A DNA stretch of 64,000 nt from Ardenticatenaceae bacterium. Its GTDB lineage: Bacteria > Chloroflexota > Anaerolineae > Promineifilales > Promineifilaceae. The notes beneath the pieces were generated by a model. It was not told where the DNA came from. It made no database searches and was given only the letters and a program-made list of their open reading frames with translations. Where the stretch lies: positions 1,302,001 to 1,366,000 of the forward strand of contig JACKCB010000002.1 of the NCBI GenBank assembly GCA_020634235.1. The letters are read 5' to 3'. The position numbers and the translations under genes were made by a program. This document shows positions 51,111 through 60,871 of the stretch, one piece after another. The number at the start of each line of letters is the position of its first letter. Within the stretch, counting starts at the first letter, position 1.

Positions 51111-52262
51111 TCACGCCCGGCTGTATGGGTCATACAGCTTCTGCCATTCGTCCAGTGCATACCGGTCTGTCATCCCGGCAATATAGTCTGTCACTACCCG
51201 CTCTACCGGCAAATCCAACAGCCGCGCTTGCGTCTTGGCGGGCAGCATACGCGGCTCGCGCACATACGCTTCAAACATCTGCCCAATAAAGCGCTCAGCC
51301 TTTACGTGCATGCGCACCAGCCGGTAATGGTTATACATTCGCTCGTACAGGAAATCCTTCAACTGGCGCACTTTGCGGCGCATCTCCGGCGAATAGCTGA
51401 CCACATTGGTGTAGTGCAGTTGCAGCTTCTCCACCGAGTCGATGGCATGGGTGTCCAGGTTGTGCGCCGTCATTTCCAGCACATCCACCACAAACATGCC
51501 GATCAGCTCGCGCACCACCTGGCGCCGCTTCAGTTCGGTAAACGGCTGCCCATCCCAACCAATGCGCTCCTTCAGTTCCCGCCACAGATCCAGCGCATTG
51601 AGATCGTCAACGGGAAACAGCGCGGCACGCAGCCCATCTTCCAGGTCGTGGGCGTTGTAGGCCATCTCATCTGCCAGGTTGGCAATTTGCGCTTCCAGCG
51701 AGGCGCGCTTGTCCGGTTCAAATTCGCTGGCATCGCTCTTGTCATACTCTGTCTCATGCTTGATCATGCCTTCCCGTGTCTCGTAGGTCAGGTTTAGCCC
51801 GGGGAACTGCGGGTAGCGGTGTTCCAACTCAGTTACCACGCGGTAACTTTGGGTGTTGTGATTAAAGCCACCATGATCTTGCATCAGCGCATTCAACACG
51901 TGCTCGCCCGCATGGCCAAAAGGCGGGTGCCCCAGATCATGCGCCAGGCAAATGGCCTCAGTCAGTAGTTCGTTGCCGCCCAGGCCACGCGCCAGTGAGC
52001 GGCCCAACTGTGCCACCTCCAGAGTGTGGGTGAGGCGCGTGCGGTAATGATCGCCTTCGTAGAAGATGAAGACCTGGGTCTTGTACTCCAGGCGGCGGAA
52101 AGCGGTGGTGTGAATGATGCGATCCCGATCCCGTTCAAAGGCGGTGCGGGTGGCCGATTCCGCTTCGGGATAGTGGCGGCCGCGGGATTGGGCGCTGCGC
52201 AGGCCGTAGGAGGCCAGCGTCAGTGCCTCGATAGCTTCCAGTTCTGCTCGTTTGTGTAACAT
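51111..52262 (-). CDS. dGTPase-like HD-domain deoxynucleoside triphosphohydrolase
   Basis: A 383-residue HD protein of the Dgt type II (dGTPase-like) family that splits dNTPs into deoxynucleoside and triphosphate. It has RTAFERDRDRIIHTTAFRRLEYKTQVF, the first metal His in RLTHTLEVAQLGRSLAR, the HD pair ICLAHDLGHPPFGHAGE (near residue 110), and NLADEMAYNAHDLEDGL near 195. The ATG at 52262 follows GGAGA; the frame opens 19 codons earlier without support. Convergent with the terminator of the 49887 gene. Confidence 0.93.
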   Translation of the reverse strand: MLHKRAELEAIEALTLASYGLRSAQSRGRHYPEAESATRTAFERDRDRIIHTTAFRRLEYKTQVFIFYEGDHYRTRLTHTLEVAQLGRSLARGLGGNELLTEAICLAHDLGHPPFGHAGEHVLNALMQDHGGFNHNTQSYRVVTELEHRYPQFPGLNLTYETREGMIKHETEYDKSDASEFEPDKRASLEAQIANLADEMAYNAHDLEDGLRAALFPVDDLNALDLWRELKERIGWDGQPFTELKRRQVVRELIGMFVVDVLEMTAHNLDTHAIDSVEKLQLHYTNVVSYSPEMRRKVRQLKDFLYERMYNHYRLVRMHVKAERFIGQMFEAYVREPRMLPAKTQARLLDLPVERVVTDYIAGMTDRYALDEWQKLYDPYSRA

Positions 52263-52338
52263 CGTCGTCTCCAGAAAAATCGATGCTGGCTTGCCATAAT
52301 CATGGCCTAAGTGTACCATTCATTTACAGGTAGCGGAA

Positions 52339-53046
52339 ATGAACAATAAGGTCGTTCTCTTCATCATTGTCGCCACGGCGATCATCGCCATTGCGGGGTT
52401 CATCCTGATATCATTCCTGCTGGGGCCGAAAGATGCGTCTACCCCGGCCGGGCCGGACGCGGGTGATGGTTGGCAACAGGATACACGAAATGTAGACGGG
52501 CAATCAGTGATCGTTCGCTACGATCCCAACAAGACGGTGTCTATTCTACCACCGCCGGTGGAGGTCGTTCCGCCGGAAGCTTTGCCGCCCACAGAAACAC
52601 CAATTGTGCCACCGGAGGCCACGCCCCCGGCCGGGGAGACCACCCCCGTTCCCGTCACCCCCCCCATTGCCATCCTCCCCACTAGCCAACCCATCGCCCC
52701 CACCCCCGCACCCGACAAATACATCTTCGTGCAATATACCGTTGGCCCCAACGACACCCTGTTCAGCGTCTCCCAATACCACATCAACCGCGGCCAGCCC
52801 ACTTCAGTCGCCCTCATGGCCCGCTTTGGCATCGACGCCACAGACCTGGTGGCCGGCGCCTCGCTAAGCATACCCGTGGCCAACCCCGCCTATTGCCCCG
52901 GCCTGCGAACCCACATCGTCCTGGAAAGCGAAAACGCCTTCCGCATCGCCCAGAGATACGGCATCACGGTCGATTACCTGCGCCAGTTGAACAACCTGGA
53001 CGCCAACTACACCGTCTACGTCACCGACGTCCTCTGCGTGCCCTGA
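52339..53046 (+). CDS. LysM-domain membrane protein
   Basis: A 235-residue protein with an N-terminal helix (VVLFIIVATAIIAIAGFILISFLL), a Pro/Thr-rich linker (residues ~65-125) and two LysM-like modules, QYTVGPNDTLFSVSQYH and THIVLESENAFRIAQRYGI. It probably binds cell-wall glycan. Translation may be linked to the following genes (19-base gap to the next). Confidence 0.8.
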   Translation: MNNKVVLFIIVATAIIAIAGFILISFLLGPKDASTPAGPDAGDGWQQDTRNVDGQSVIVRYDPNKTVSILPPPVEVVPPEALPPTETPIVPPEATPPAGETTPVPVTPPIAILPTSQPIAPTPAPDKYIFVQYTVGPNDTLFSVSQYHINRGQPTSVALMARFGIDATDLVAGASLSIPVANPAYCPGLRTHIVLESENAFRIAQRYGITVDYLRQLNNLDANYTVYVTDVLCVP

Positions 53047-53065
53047 CCGGCGCCACCACTACGCC

Positions 53066-53935
53066 ATGAAAATCACCCAAGACCTGGTCTGGCAGGCCAT
53101 CTGGCCCACCGTCGAGAAGCTCATCGAGGCCACCCTGGCCGAGGATGTGGCCGCCGTAAGCCCGCTGCTGCTGCCCAAAAGCGAAGCCGCCGCCATGTTC
53201 AACCTGTTCGGCGTCACCGTCTTCGACATTGTTTTGAAGACGGTATTGGGGCGCAGCCGGCTGGCCATTACCCGGGCCATCGAGACCGAAAATGGCAAAT
53301 ACGTCCACGTCGAGTTTGTCTGGCCCGACCCCGAGGTGGAAGACAACAGCTACACCGCCGCCGACCTGGTATCGGTCAAGCTGAGACGGCAGCGGCAGGC
53401 GTGGCGTATTGCCGCCGTCAACCCGGCTGCGGTCGATTTTCCGCTGACCGAGGCACGCGCCCAGGGCATTCTGGTCACCAGCCGGGTGCTCAATGAGCAA
53501 GACAAGGTGCCGGCCGAGCCGTGGCTGCTGCCGGTGGCCTTGTTTGGGGGCAATCTGCAAATCCCGCTGCAAGCGGCAGCCATGCGCGATGGCGTGGAAC
53601 AACTGCTGCTGCCGGGGCTGCAGCACCGGGCCTACGGCGTCTTGTCGCTCATTGCCGGCCGCCAGTTGTGGCGCGACTTTCGCGCCAGCGCCAAACCCGT
53701 GCTAACCGACCCGGCCGGGCACGCCCCCTGGGCCGCGGCGGTAGAATTCATCATGAGCGAGCAAACGCTGCGCGAAGTAACCCAGGCCAGCATCGCCGGC
53801 CATTACGAAATCTCGCTCACCCGGCTGCTGCCCTGCGTGCGGCAGATCAAGAGCGGGCTGCACATCGAAGGGCTGGACGAACGCTACTCCGCCCTGGGCA
53901 GCACGCAAATTGTCCTCAACAACCCCGCTGCATGA
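53066..53935 (+). CDS. Hypothetical protein with an NTF2-like N-terminal region
   Basis: A 289-residue soluble protein. The first ~125 residues (WPTVEKLIEATLAEDVAAVSPLL, FGVTVFDIVLKTVLG, FVWPDPEVEDNSYTAADLVSVKL) look like an NTF2/SnoaL cone fold, the rest is unassigned. No signal peptide. Its stop overlaps the GT39 start (ATGA), so the product is made together with that glycosyltransferase. Function unknown. Confidence 0.6.
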   Translation: MKITQDLVWQAIWPTVEKLIEATLAEDVAAVSPLLLPKSEAAAMFNLFGVTVFDIVLKTVLGRSRLAITRAIETENGKYVHVEFVWPDPEVEDNSYTAADLVSVKLRRQRQAWRIAAVNPAAVDFPLTEARAQGILVTSRVLNEQDKVPAEPWLLPVALFGGNLQIPLQAAAMRDGVEQLLLPGLQHRAYGVLSLIAGRQLWRDFRASAKPVLTDPAGHAPWAAAVEFIMSEQTLREVTQASIAGHYEISLTRLLPCVRQIKSGLHIEGLDERYSALGSTQIVLNNPAA

Positions 53936-55302
53936 CGTCGAAGCTGTTGGCCCACCCCGGCCGGGTCCTGCTGCTGCTCCTCCTCCTGGCCCTCCTGCTG
54001 CGCGGCCTGAACCTGGGCGGCAAAAGCCTGTGGCTGGATGAAGCCTTTAGCGCCTTTCAGGGGCAGCGCACCGGCCAACCCCTCTTCAGCTACTACGACC
54101 CCAACCATCCCCCGCTCTATTACATGCTGCTGCGCCTGTGGATCCCCATCTTCGGCAGCAGCGAAGTGGCCCTGCGCCTGCCCAGCGTGCTCATCGCCAG
54201 CCTGAACGTGGGGCTGGGGGCCTGGCTGGCCCGCCGCCTCTTTGCGCCTCCGTTGGCCCTGGGGGCAACCGCCCTGCTGGCCCTCGCCCCGCTGGACGTC
54301 TGGTACGCCCAGGAAGCGCGCATGTACCCGCTCATCATCCTGGGAGCACTGTTGATGGCCCTGGGGCTGGCCTGGGGCACCTGGGCGGGCGGGTTGTGGC
54401 TCTTTGCCGGCCTCACCCTGGGCCTGTATGCCGGCTACCTCGCCTTTCCGCTGTGGATTGGGTTGAGTGCTGTCTGGTTTGTGGGCTGGTGGCAGGCGGG
54501 GCGGCGGCCAGGTTTGCTGCTGAGCTGGCTGCTGGCCTCGGCCGCCGGTTGGCTCGTCTACCGCCCCTGGCTGCCCTATTTTCAGGATTGGCTGTTCACC
54601 CGGCTGGCCGGCCACTGGATGATCCTGGCCGTGCGCGACGTGCTAGGATTGGCGGAAATCACGGTCTGGCATTTGCTGCTGGTCCTGGCCCTGGCCGCGC
54701 TGGGGTTGGTGCTGGGCAGCGGGCTGCTGCTGGCCTTGCTGCACCGGCCGGGGAGCCGCCGCTGGCTGACCGTTGCCGCACTCTTGCTCTTTGCCACCCT
54801 CACCCTGCTAATGCCTGTGCCCCGCCTTTACAGCCTGAAGCGGGTATTGGTAACCGGTTGGCCATTTGTGGTGCTGTTGGTCGCCTGGCTGGTAGCGCAG
54901 ATCGGCCCCGGCCGGGTGCCCCAGCGCACCGTCTGGGCGGCCCTGCTGAGCATCTCCCTGCTGGCCAGCCTGGTCAACATCTGGCTCATCCCCAAGGACG
55001 ATTGGCGGCAGGCCAGCGCCTACATCACCGCCCACCAGGGCAGCGCCGACCTCATCTGGGTAGACCCCGCCTGGAACGACATCCCCTACCAATATTACCA
55101 GCCCAACCAGGCCGTTGGCCTTGGCCCGCTGCAAGTCCTGGCCACTCAGGCCGAACAGGCCCAAACCATCTGGCTGGTAGCCGAGCGCTACCCCAGCCAA
55201 CCCGTCCCCGCCTCGCCCAGCGAACGCTGGCTGGACCAGAACTGGCAGCTCACCGAAAGCACCCCCTTTTTCCGCCTGGAAGTCCGGCGCTACCAGCGCT
55301 AG
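53932..55302 (+). CDS. GT39/PMT-type membrane glycosyltransferase
   Basis: A 456-residue polytopic membrane protein with about 10-12 helices. The N-terminal luminal loop has GGKSLWLDEAFSAFQGQRTG with the acidic Asp-Glu pair used by GT-C enzymes, and YYDPNHPPLYYMLLRLW. Family members move sugars from polyprenyl-phosphate carriers to lipids or proteins; donor and acceptor are unknown. The C-terminal ~90 residues are extracytoplasmic. Coupled to the 53066 gene by a four-base overlap. Confidence 0.85.
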   Translation: MTSKLLAHPGRVLLLLLLLALLLRGLNLGGKSLWLDEAFSAFQGQRTGQPLFSYYDPNHPPLYYMLLRLWIPIFGSSEVALRLPSVLIASLNVGLGAWLARRLFAPPLALGATALLALAPLDVWYAQEARMYPLIILGALLMALGLAWGTWAGGLWLFAGLTLGLYAGYLAFPLWIGLSAVWFVGWWQAGRRPGLLLSWLLASAAGWLVYRPWLPYFQDWLFTRLAGHWMILAVRDVLGLAEITVWHLLLVLALAALGLVLGSGLLLALLHRPGSRRWLTVAALLLFATLTLLMPVPRLYSLKRVLVTGWPFVVLLVAWLVAQIGPGRVPQRTVWAALLSISLLASLVNIWLIPKDDWRQASAYITAHQGSADLIWVDPAWNDIPYQYYQPNQAVGLGPLQVLATQAEQAQTIWLVAERYPSQPVPASPSERWLDQNWQLTESTPFFRLEVRRYQR

Positions 55303-55329
55303 CCAAACGCGCCAGCCCCTCAATTCAGC

Positions 55330-55358
55330 TTCACAGCCAACCCAATCTCGCATATAAT
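55330..55358 (+). promoter_or_regulatory. Strong promoter of pgk
   Basis: TTCACA (55330-55335), a 17-base spacer and a perfect TATAAT (55353-55358). It lies 89 bases upstream of the pgk ATG; a sigma-70/SigA consensus promoter. Confidence 0.82.
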
Positions 55359-55446
55359 TCCCGATGGTGCGCACAGCGCCAGGTAAAATTCGCATGATCA
55401 AGCCGCCGTTGCGCGGCCGGTAGGACACATAATTCCAGGAGAAACC

Positions 55447-56661
<1,215 letters not shown>

Positions 56662-56702
56662 GCGCGACCTATTGTGTGCGGCCTGGCTGCACAACACATT
56701 GA

Positions 56703-56750
56703 AGATTGGACCAATCTCGGAGCAGACTCGGAGATTGGTCCAATCTTTTT
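56703..56750 (+). terminator. Intrinsic terminator of pgk
   Basis: AGATTGGACCAATCTC (56703-56718) pairs perfectly with GAGATTGGTCCAATCT (56731-56746) around a 12-base loop, with five T at the end. Each arm is itself nearly self-complementary (GATTGGACCAATC), so local alternative folds are possible. Confidence 0.93.
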
Positions 56751-56881
56751 GGGGCGGCACCGGCCGCGTCAGCCAATCAGCGGCCAGGCGTCAGCTTAAA
56801 GGTGACAAAGAGGGGCGTGACTTCCGGCCCTAATTTGCTAATCTATTAGCCATCATGCATTGCCTGCCCGGAGTGAACGCT

Positions 56882-58111
56882 ATGCCAACCAGAAAACTAA
56901 TCCTCTTGTTCCTGCTGCTCTTATCGTTGGTGGCCTGTGGCCAGCAAGAACCGGCCCCGGCCGGGACCACCGCCCCACTCGCCCCCACAACCGACCCCAA
57001 CACCGTGGCCCTGGCCACCACCGCGCCCACAGCCACCCTACCCCCTCCCAGCACAGCCATCATCGCCGCCCCCGCCTCGCCCACACCCGTCGCCACCGAC
57101 AACCCGGCCGGGGAGCCGGCCACCACCCCAGCCGCCGACATCCTGCTGCTCACCCCGGAAGATTTCGGCCAGAACCGCAACCGCCTGACCGGGGAGCTGG
57201 TAGACGACCCGGCGGTACTCCAGCGCCGCCCCATCGCCGTCAAAATCTCCAACGCTCCGGCCAACTACGTCCGCCCCCAATCCGGCCTATCCGATGCCGA
57301 CCTGGTCTTTGAGCACGTCACCGAAGGGCCAATCACCCGCTTCACGGCTATCATCTACGGCAAAACGCCGCCCGACATGGGTCCCATCCGCAGTGCCCGC
57401 CTCATCGACGTAGAGCTGCCGGCCATGTATGACGCCGCCCTGGCCTACTCCGGCTCCAGCATCGGCGTGGCCAACAAACTCTACTCCTCCGAGTTTCGCT
57501 CGCGCATCATCCGTTCCAACGACCCCGGTTACTACCGCACCGGGGCCGACAAGCCATGGGAGCATACGCTGTATGGCACCCCGGCCAAATTCTGGGAATC
57601 ACTAACCGCGGTTGGCGAGAATGTGGCCCCCACCTTCACCACCCAAATGGCCTTTAGCAGCCAGCCCCCGGCCGGGGGGCAGCCGGCCAGCGAAGTCAGC
57701 ATCAACTACCGCGACTGGACCATCGTCGTCTGGCGCTACGACGCCGAGACCGGCCGCTACCTGCGCTGGGTCGATGGCGAGCCGCACATCGATGCCAACT
57801 ACAACACCCAAATCAGCGCCGCCAACGTGGTCATCATCCTCGCCCCCCACCAGCTAGACTACAACATCTGCGAGTTCCAGGGGGAGACAAGCTGCCAGGC
57901 CTTTGCCACCGAAAGCCAGATTTGGGGCCAGGGACCAGCCATCATCATCCGCGATGGACAGCAGTTTGCCGCCACCTGGAAACGCGAAGCGCGTCCCGAC
58001 ATGTTCACCTTCTGGGACGCCGACGGCAACCCCGTACCCCTGCAAATTGGCAACACCTGGTTCCAGGTCGTCCCTCTCCAATACCCCGACCCCATCGCCA
58101 TCACCCCGTAG
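56882..58111 (+). CDS. DUF3048 (YerB-like) lipoprotein
   Basis: A 409-residue exported lipoprotein with lipobox LSLVAC near residue 18 and a ~75-residue Thr/Pro linker. The DUF3048 module starts NRLTGELVDDPAVLQRRPIAVKISN and continues QSGLSDADLVFEHVTEGPITRFTAI and MGPIRSARLIDVELPAMYDA; the second half has FTTQMAFSSQ, INYRDWTIVVWRYDAETGRYLRW and WKREARPDMFTFWDADGNPVPL. Related to B. subtilis YerB, a lipoprotein of uncertain function, possibly in the cell envelope. The ATG at 56882 follows GGAG. Confidence 0.9.
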   Translation: MPTRKLILLFLLLLSLVACGQQEPAPAGTTAPLAPTTDPNTVALATTAPTATLPPPSTAIIAAPASPTPVATDNPAGEPATTPAADILLLTPEDFGQNRNRLTGELVDDPAVLQRRPIAVKISNAPANYVRPQSGLSDADLVFEHVTEGPITRFTAIIYGKTPPDMGPIRSARLIDVELPAMYDAALAYSGSSIGVANKLYSSEFRSRIIRSNDPGYYRTGADKPWEHTLYGTPAKFWESLTAVGENVAPTFTTQMAFSSQPPAGGQPASEVSINYRDWTIVVWRYDAETGRYLRWVDGEPHIDANYNTQISAANVVIILAPHQLDYNICEFQGETSCQAFATESQIWGQGPAIIIRDGQQFAATWKREARPDMFTFWDADGNPVPLQIGNTWFQVVPLQYPDPIAITP

Positions 58112-58119
58112 CCGGCGCG

Positions 58120-59847
58120 CTACGGCATGACACAGGGAAGGCAAATAGCCGAGGGGTGGGCCGCGTCATGGTAGATGGTCTGGTCGGCGGCGGCCAGGCG
58201 GGTGCCGCTTTGCGGCGGCTCGCCGGTGCCCAGGTTGCGGGCAAAGCGGGGATGTGCCCCACTGGCCACCAGCAGCCTTATCTGGTGCCCCGGCCGGAAC
58301 GCATACGCCGTTGCCGCCAGCTCCACCACAATACGCCGGCTGCCATCCGGCCGGGGTTCGCCACTGCCCGGCACCAGCCGCAAAATCCCATCGCAAATAT
58401 TGATCGATTCGCCGGAAGGCTGCACATCGCACAGCCGGCCAAAGAAATCGGTGTGTTCCAGGCTGGAGTGCACATACAGCACCAGCCGCACCGGACCAAT
58501 CACCGTCACCGGCCGGGTTAGTTTAGGCGTGGTGTAGGTCAATACATCCGGCCGGGCTTCCAGCGGCCGGTTATCCCGCGGGCCAGCATGGCCGGAGAGC
58601 AGCGGCCCGCCCAGGTTAGGCGTGGGGTCGGCCGGATCGTAGCGGTAATGGTCGGGCAGCGCCCCGGCCGGGGCAGGGTCCGCCAGCAGCAGCCCGGCCG
58701 GGTGCAGGTGATAAGCCATCTCCGTCGCCGGCGGCGGCCAGGCCGGATACTCCCGCCATTCATCCGCTCCCATCACATACAGGCGTACCGCCTGGGCGCG
58801 CGGCCGGCCGCGCCCCAGCAGATGGGCATCAAACCAGCGCAGCCCTTCGCGCAGCCCATGCAACTGGTTCCGCAAATCCATGTGCGTCCACGGGCCAATC
58901 GTCAGATACGGTCCAGCCCCGGCCGCCGCCAGCGCGCTATAATCGGCCAACTGCCCGCTAAGAAAGATATCGTACCAGCCGGCCACCAGGTGCACCGGCG
59001 CGGTCACGCTGGCCACGCGGGCGCGGAAGTCCACCGCCTGCCAGTAAGGATCATCGACCGCCGGGTGCGCCAGCCAGCGGCGATACAACGGCACCGGCCG
59101 GCCAAACACCGCCTCGTCCACCGTCGCCAGCGGCAAATGGTCGAAGCCGGCCGCCAACACCTGATCTTGGGCCGGGGCCACGTAGGCGCGCTGCATACGC
59201 TGCCAGGGCGTAAGGTCAGGGCGCGACAGGCTGTCCAGGATGAGCATCCAGCGCAGGGTGCGGTCCAGATACACCTGGCCATGGGGCAGCGAGCCGCCCA
59301 GGTGTGCCTGGGTGATGATGGGCAGCAGCGCCTTCAAGTAGGGGGTGCCGCTGCTGGCCGCCGCCCACTGCACATACCCCACGTAGCTAGCCCCCCACAT
59401 GGCCACTTGCCCGTCGGACCAGGGCTGGCCAGCGATCCAGGCGATGGTCGCTGCGCCGTCGGCCGCTTCGTGCACGTAAGGCTCAAACTCGCCCGCAGCG
59501 GCAGAATCAAAGCGGCCACGCGTGTCCTGGGCAATCACGTGGTAACCACGTTCGGCGAAGCAGTAGGCGCTGAGTCTGGCGGGAATGCCATCGCGCCCGC
59601 CCCGCCCATAGGGCGTACGGATGAGGACGGTAGGTCCCCGGCCGGGGACCTGCGGTTGGTAATGATCAGCGGCCAGGGTGGTGCCGTCGGGCATAGGCAC
59701 ACGTACACCGGTGGTCACGGTTACGCCGTTGCGCACCGGGGGCAAATCCAGCAGGCGGGCCAGCAGTTGCCGCCGCCGGGCATATGCCAGCAACCCGCCC
59801 AGGCTTAGGGCGGCCACTCCCAGGATACTTAGCTCTTTCTTGTTCAT
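58120..59847 (-). CDS. CocE/NonD-type hydrolase (peptidase S15 family)
   Basis: A 575-residue serine hydrolase of the X-Pro dipeptidyl-peptidase/CocE type. An N-terminal hydrophobic segment (LGVAALSLGGLLAYARRRQ) may anchor it. The S15 domain has VLIRTPYGRGGRDG, VIAQDTRGRFDS, the nucleophile WGASYVGYVQ (near residue 152) and TIGPWTHMDLRN with the probable catalytic His; the C-terminal jelly-roll has VRLVLYVHSSLEHTDFFGRLCDV. Substrates include esters, amides and proline dipeptides, so this is not assignable. The ATG at 59847 follows GAGG. Confidence 0.88.
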   Translation of the reverse strand: MNKKELSILGVAALSLGGLLAYARRRQLLARLLDLPPVRNGVTVTTGVRVPMPDGTTLAADHYQPQVPGRGPTVLIRTPYGRGGRDGIPARLSAYCFAERGYHVIAQDTRGRFDSAAAGEFEPYVHEAADGAATIAWIAGQPWSDGQVAMWGASYVGYVQWAAASSGTPYLKALLPIITQAHLGGSLPHGQVYLDRTLRWMLILDSLSRPDLTPWQRMQRAYVAPAQDQVLAAGFDHLPLATVDEAVFGRPVPLYRRWLAHPAVDDPYWQAVDFRARVASVTAPVHLVAGWYDIFLSGQLADYSALAAAGAGPYLTIGPWTHMDLRNQLHGLREGLRWFDAHLLGRGRPRAQAVRLYVMGADEWREYPAWPPPATEMAYHLHPAGLLLADPAPAGALPDHYRYDPADPTPNLGGPLLSGHAGPRDNRPLEARPDVLTYTTPKLTRPVTVIGPVRLVLYVHSSLEHTDFFGRLCDVQPSGESINICDGILRLVPGSGEPRPDGSRRIVVELAATAYAFRPGHQIRLLVASGAHPRFARNLGTGEPPQSGTRLAAADQTIYHDAAHPSAICLPCVMP

Positions 59848-60013
59848 CCTGTCAGCCTCGCTTCTTCTTGGATTCTCAGCGATTAGTTTAGCACGTTCTC
59901 TTACCCCAGACATGGCCGCCGGCGCGGGCTTTGGCTGGCCCGGCCGGGCACAGATAGTGTACACTGCAGAAACTCACAAACCCTCAATCGCTGTCCGGGC
60001 GAAGGAAGACGCT

Positions 60014-60778
60014 ATGTTGATCAGCCAGATACGCTTTTTGGAAGAGTTGGCCATGAACGCCTGGCCGGCGGCCGTGGTGCAGATGGTAGACGGCTGGCGC
60101 TTGCGCTACAGCCAGGGCGTGTCGCGACGCATCAACTCGGTCTGGCCCAATGAGGATGGGGGGCAACTGCCGCTGGCGCAGAAGCTGGCCCTGGTCGAGG
60201 CGTTTTACGCCCGGCGCGGGCTGCCGGCACGCTTCCAGATCACCCCGGCCGGGCTGCCTCCCAACCTGGACGAGCTGCTAACGGCCCGCGGCTACACCAC
60301 CGACGCCCCCACCGATGTGCAAACCGCGACTCTGGCCGGCGTGCTGGCCCACGCCCCGGCCGGGGCCACGCCCACCGTCACCCTCCTTGAGCAGTTCGAC
60401 GACGGCTGGTACGCCGCTTACCGGCAAATCGTCGCCCTCAGCGATCTGGCCGCCGAGGTGCGTCGCCACGCCTGGCAGCACACCGGCCCCCCGGCCGGGT
60501 TTGCCCTGGCCCTGGTAGATGGTGTCCCGGCCGGGGCGGGTATGGGCGTTTTGGAGCGGGGCTGGCTGGGCATCTTTGGCATGGCCACCCGGCCGGAATT
60601 CCGGCGGCAGGGCATCGCCATGGCCATCGTCCACGCCCTGGCCCGCTGGGCCGCCACCCACCAGGTAGAGCAGATCTACCTGCAAGTCATGCAGCTCAAC
60701 ACACCCGCCCTAAGGCTCTACCAGCGCCTCGGCTTCACCACCGCCTACCAATACCATTACCGCCAGCTTAGTGTCTGA
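60014..60778 (+). CDS. GNAT-family N-acetyltransferase
   Basis: A 254-residue acetyltransferase. The N-terminal ~120 residues (MVDGWRLRYSQGVSRRINSVWPNE) belong to a common GNAT variant with a divergent first domain. The C-terminal GNAT core has GIFGMATRPEFRRQGIAMAIV (acetyl-CoA pyrophosphate loop, RxxGxA) and IYLQVMQLNTPALRLYQRLGF. The ATG at 60014 has GGAAG upstream. Substrate unknown. It lies at the other side of a short repeat from the amidohydrolase. Confidence 0.88.
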   Translation: MLISQIRFLEELAMNAWPAAVVQMVDGWRLRYSQGVSRRINSVWPNEDGGQLPLAQKLALVEAFYARRGLPARFQITPAGLPPNLDELLTARGYTTDAPTDVQTATLAGVLAHAPAGATPTVTLLEQFDDGWYAAYRQIVALSDLAAEVRRHAWQHTGPPAGFALALVDGVPAGAGMGVLERGWLGIFGMATRPEFRRQGIAMAIVHALARWAATHQVEQIYLQVMQLNTPALRLYQRLGFTTAYQYHYRQLSV

Positions 60779-60797
60779 AAAAAACTCCCCTTCTTTG

Positions 60798-60847
60798 TTT
60801 GTAGTAACCGCTTCAGCGGTCTGGGCGGCTGAAGCCGCTACTACAAA
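60798..60847. repeat. Inverted repeat between the GNAT and amidohydrolase genes
   Basis: TTTGTAGTAACCGCTTCAG (60798-60816) and CTGAAGCCGCTACTACAAA (60829-60847) are complementary at 17 of 19 positions with a 12-base loop. CCGCTTCAGCGG inside is itself palindromic. It ends the convergent gap and could be a bidirectional terminator or a REP-type element. Confidence 0.75.
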
Positions 60848-60871
60848 CTGGTTTCTGGACGCCAGCTTAGT

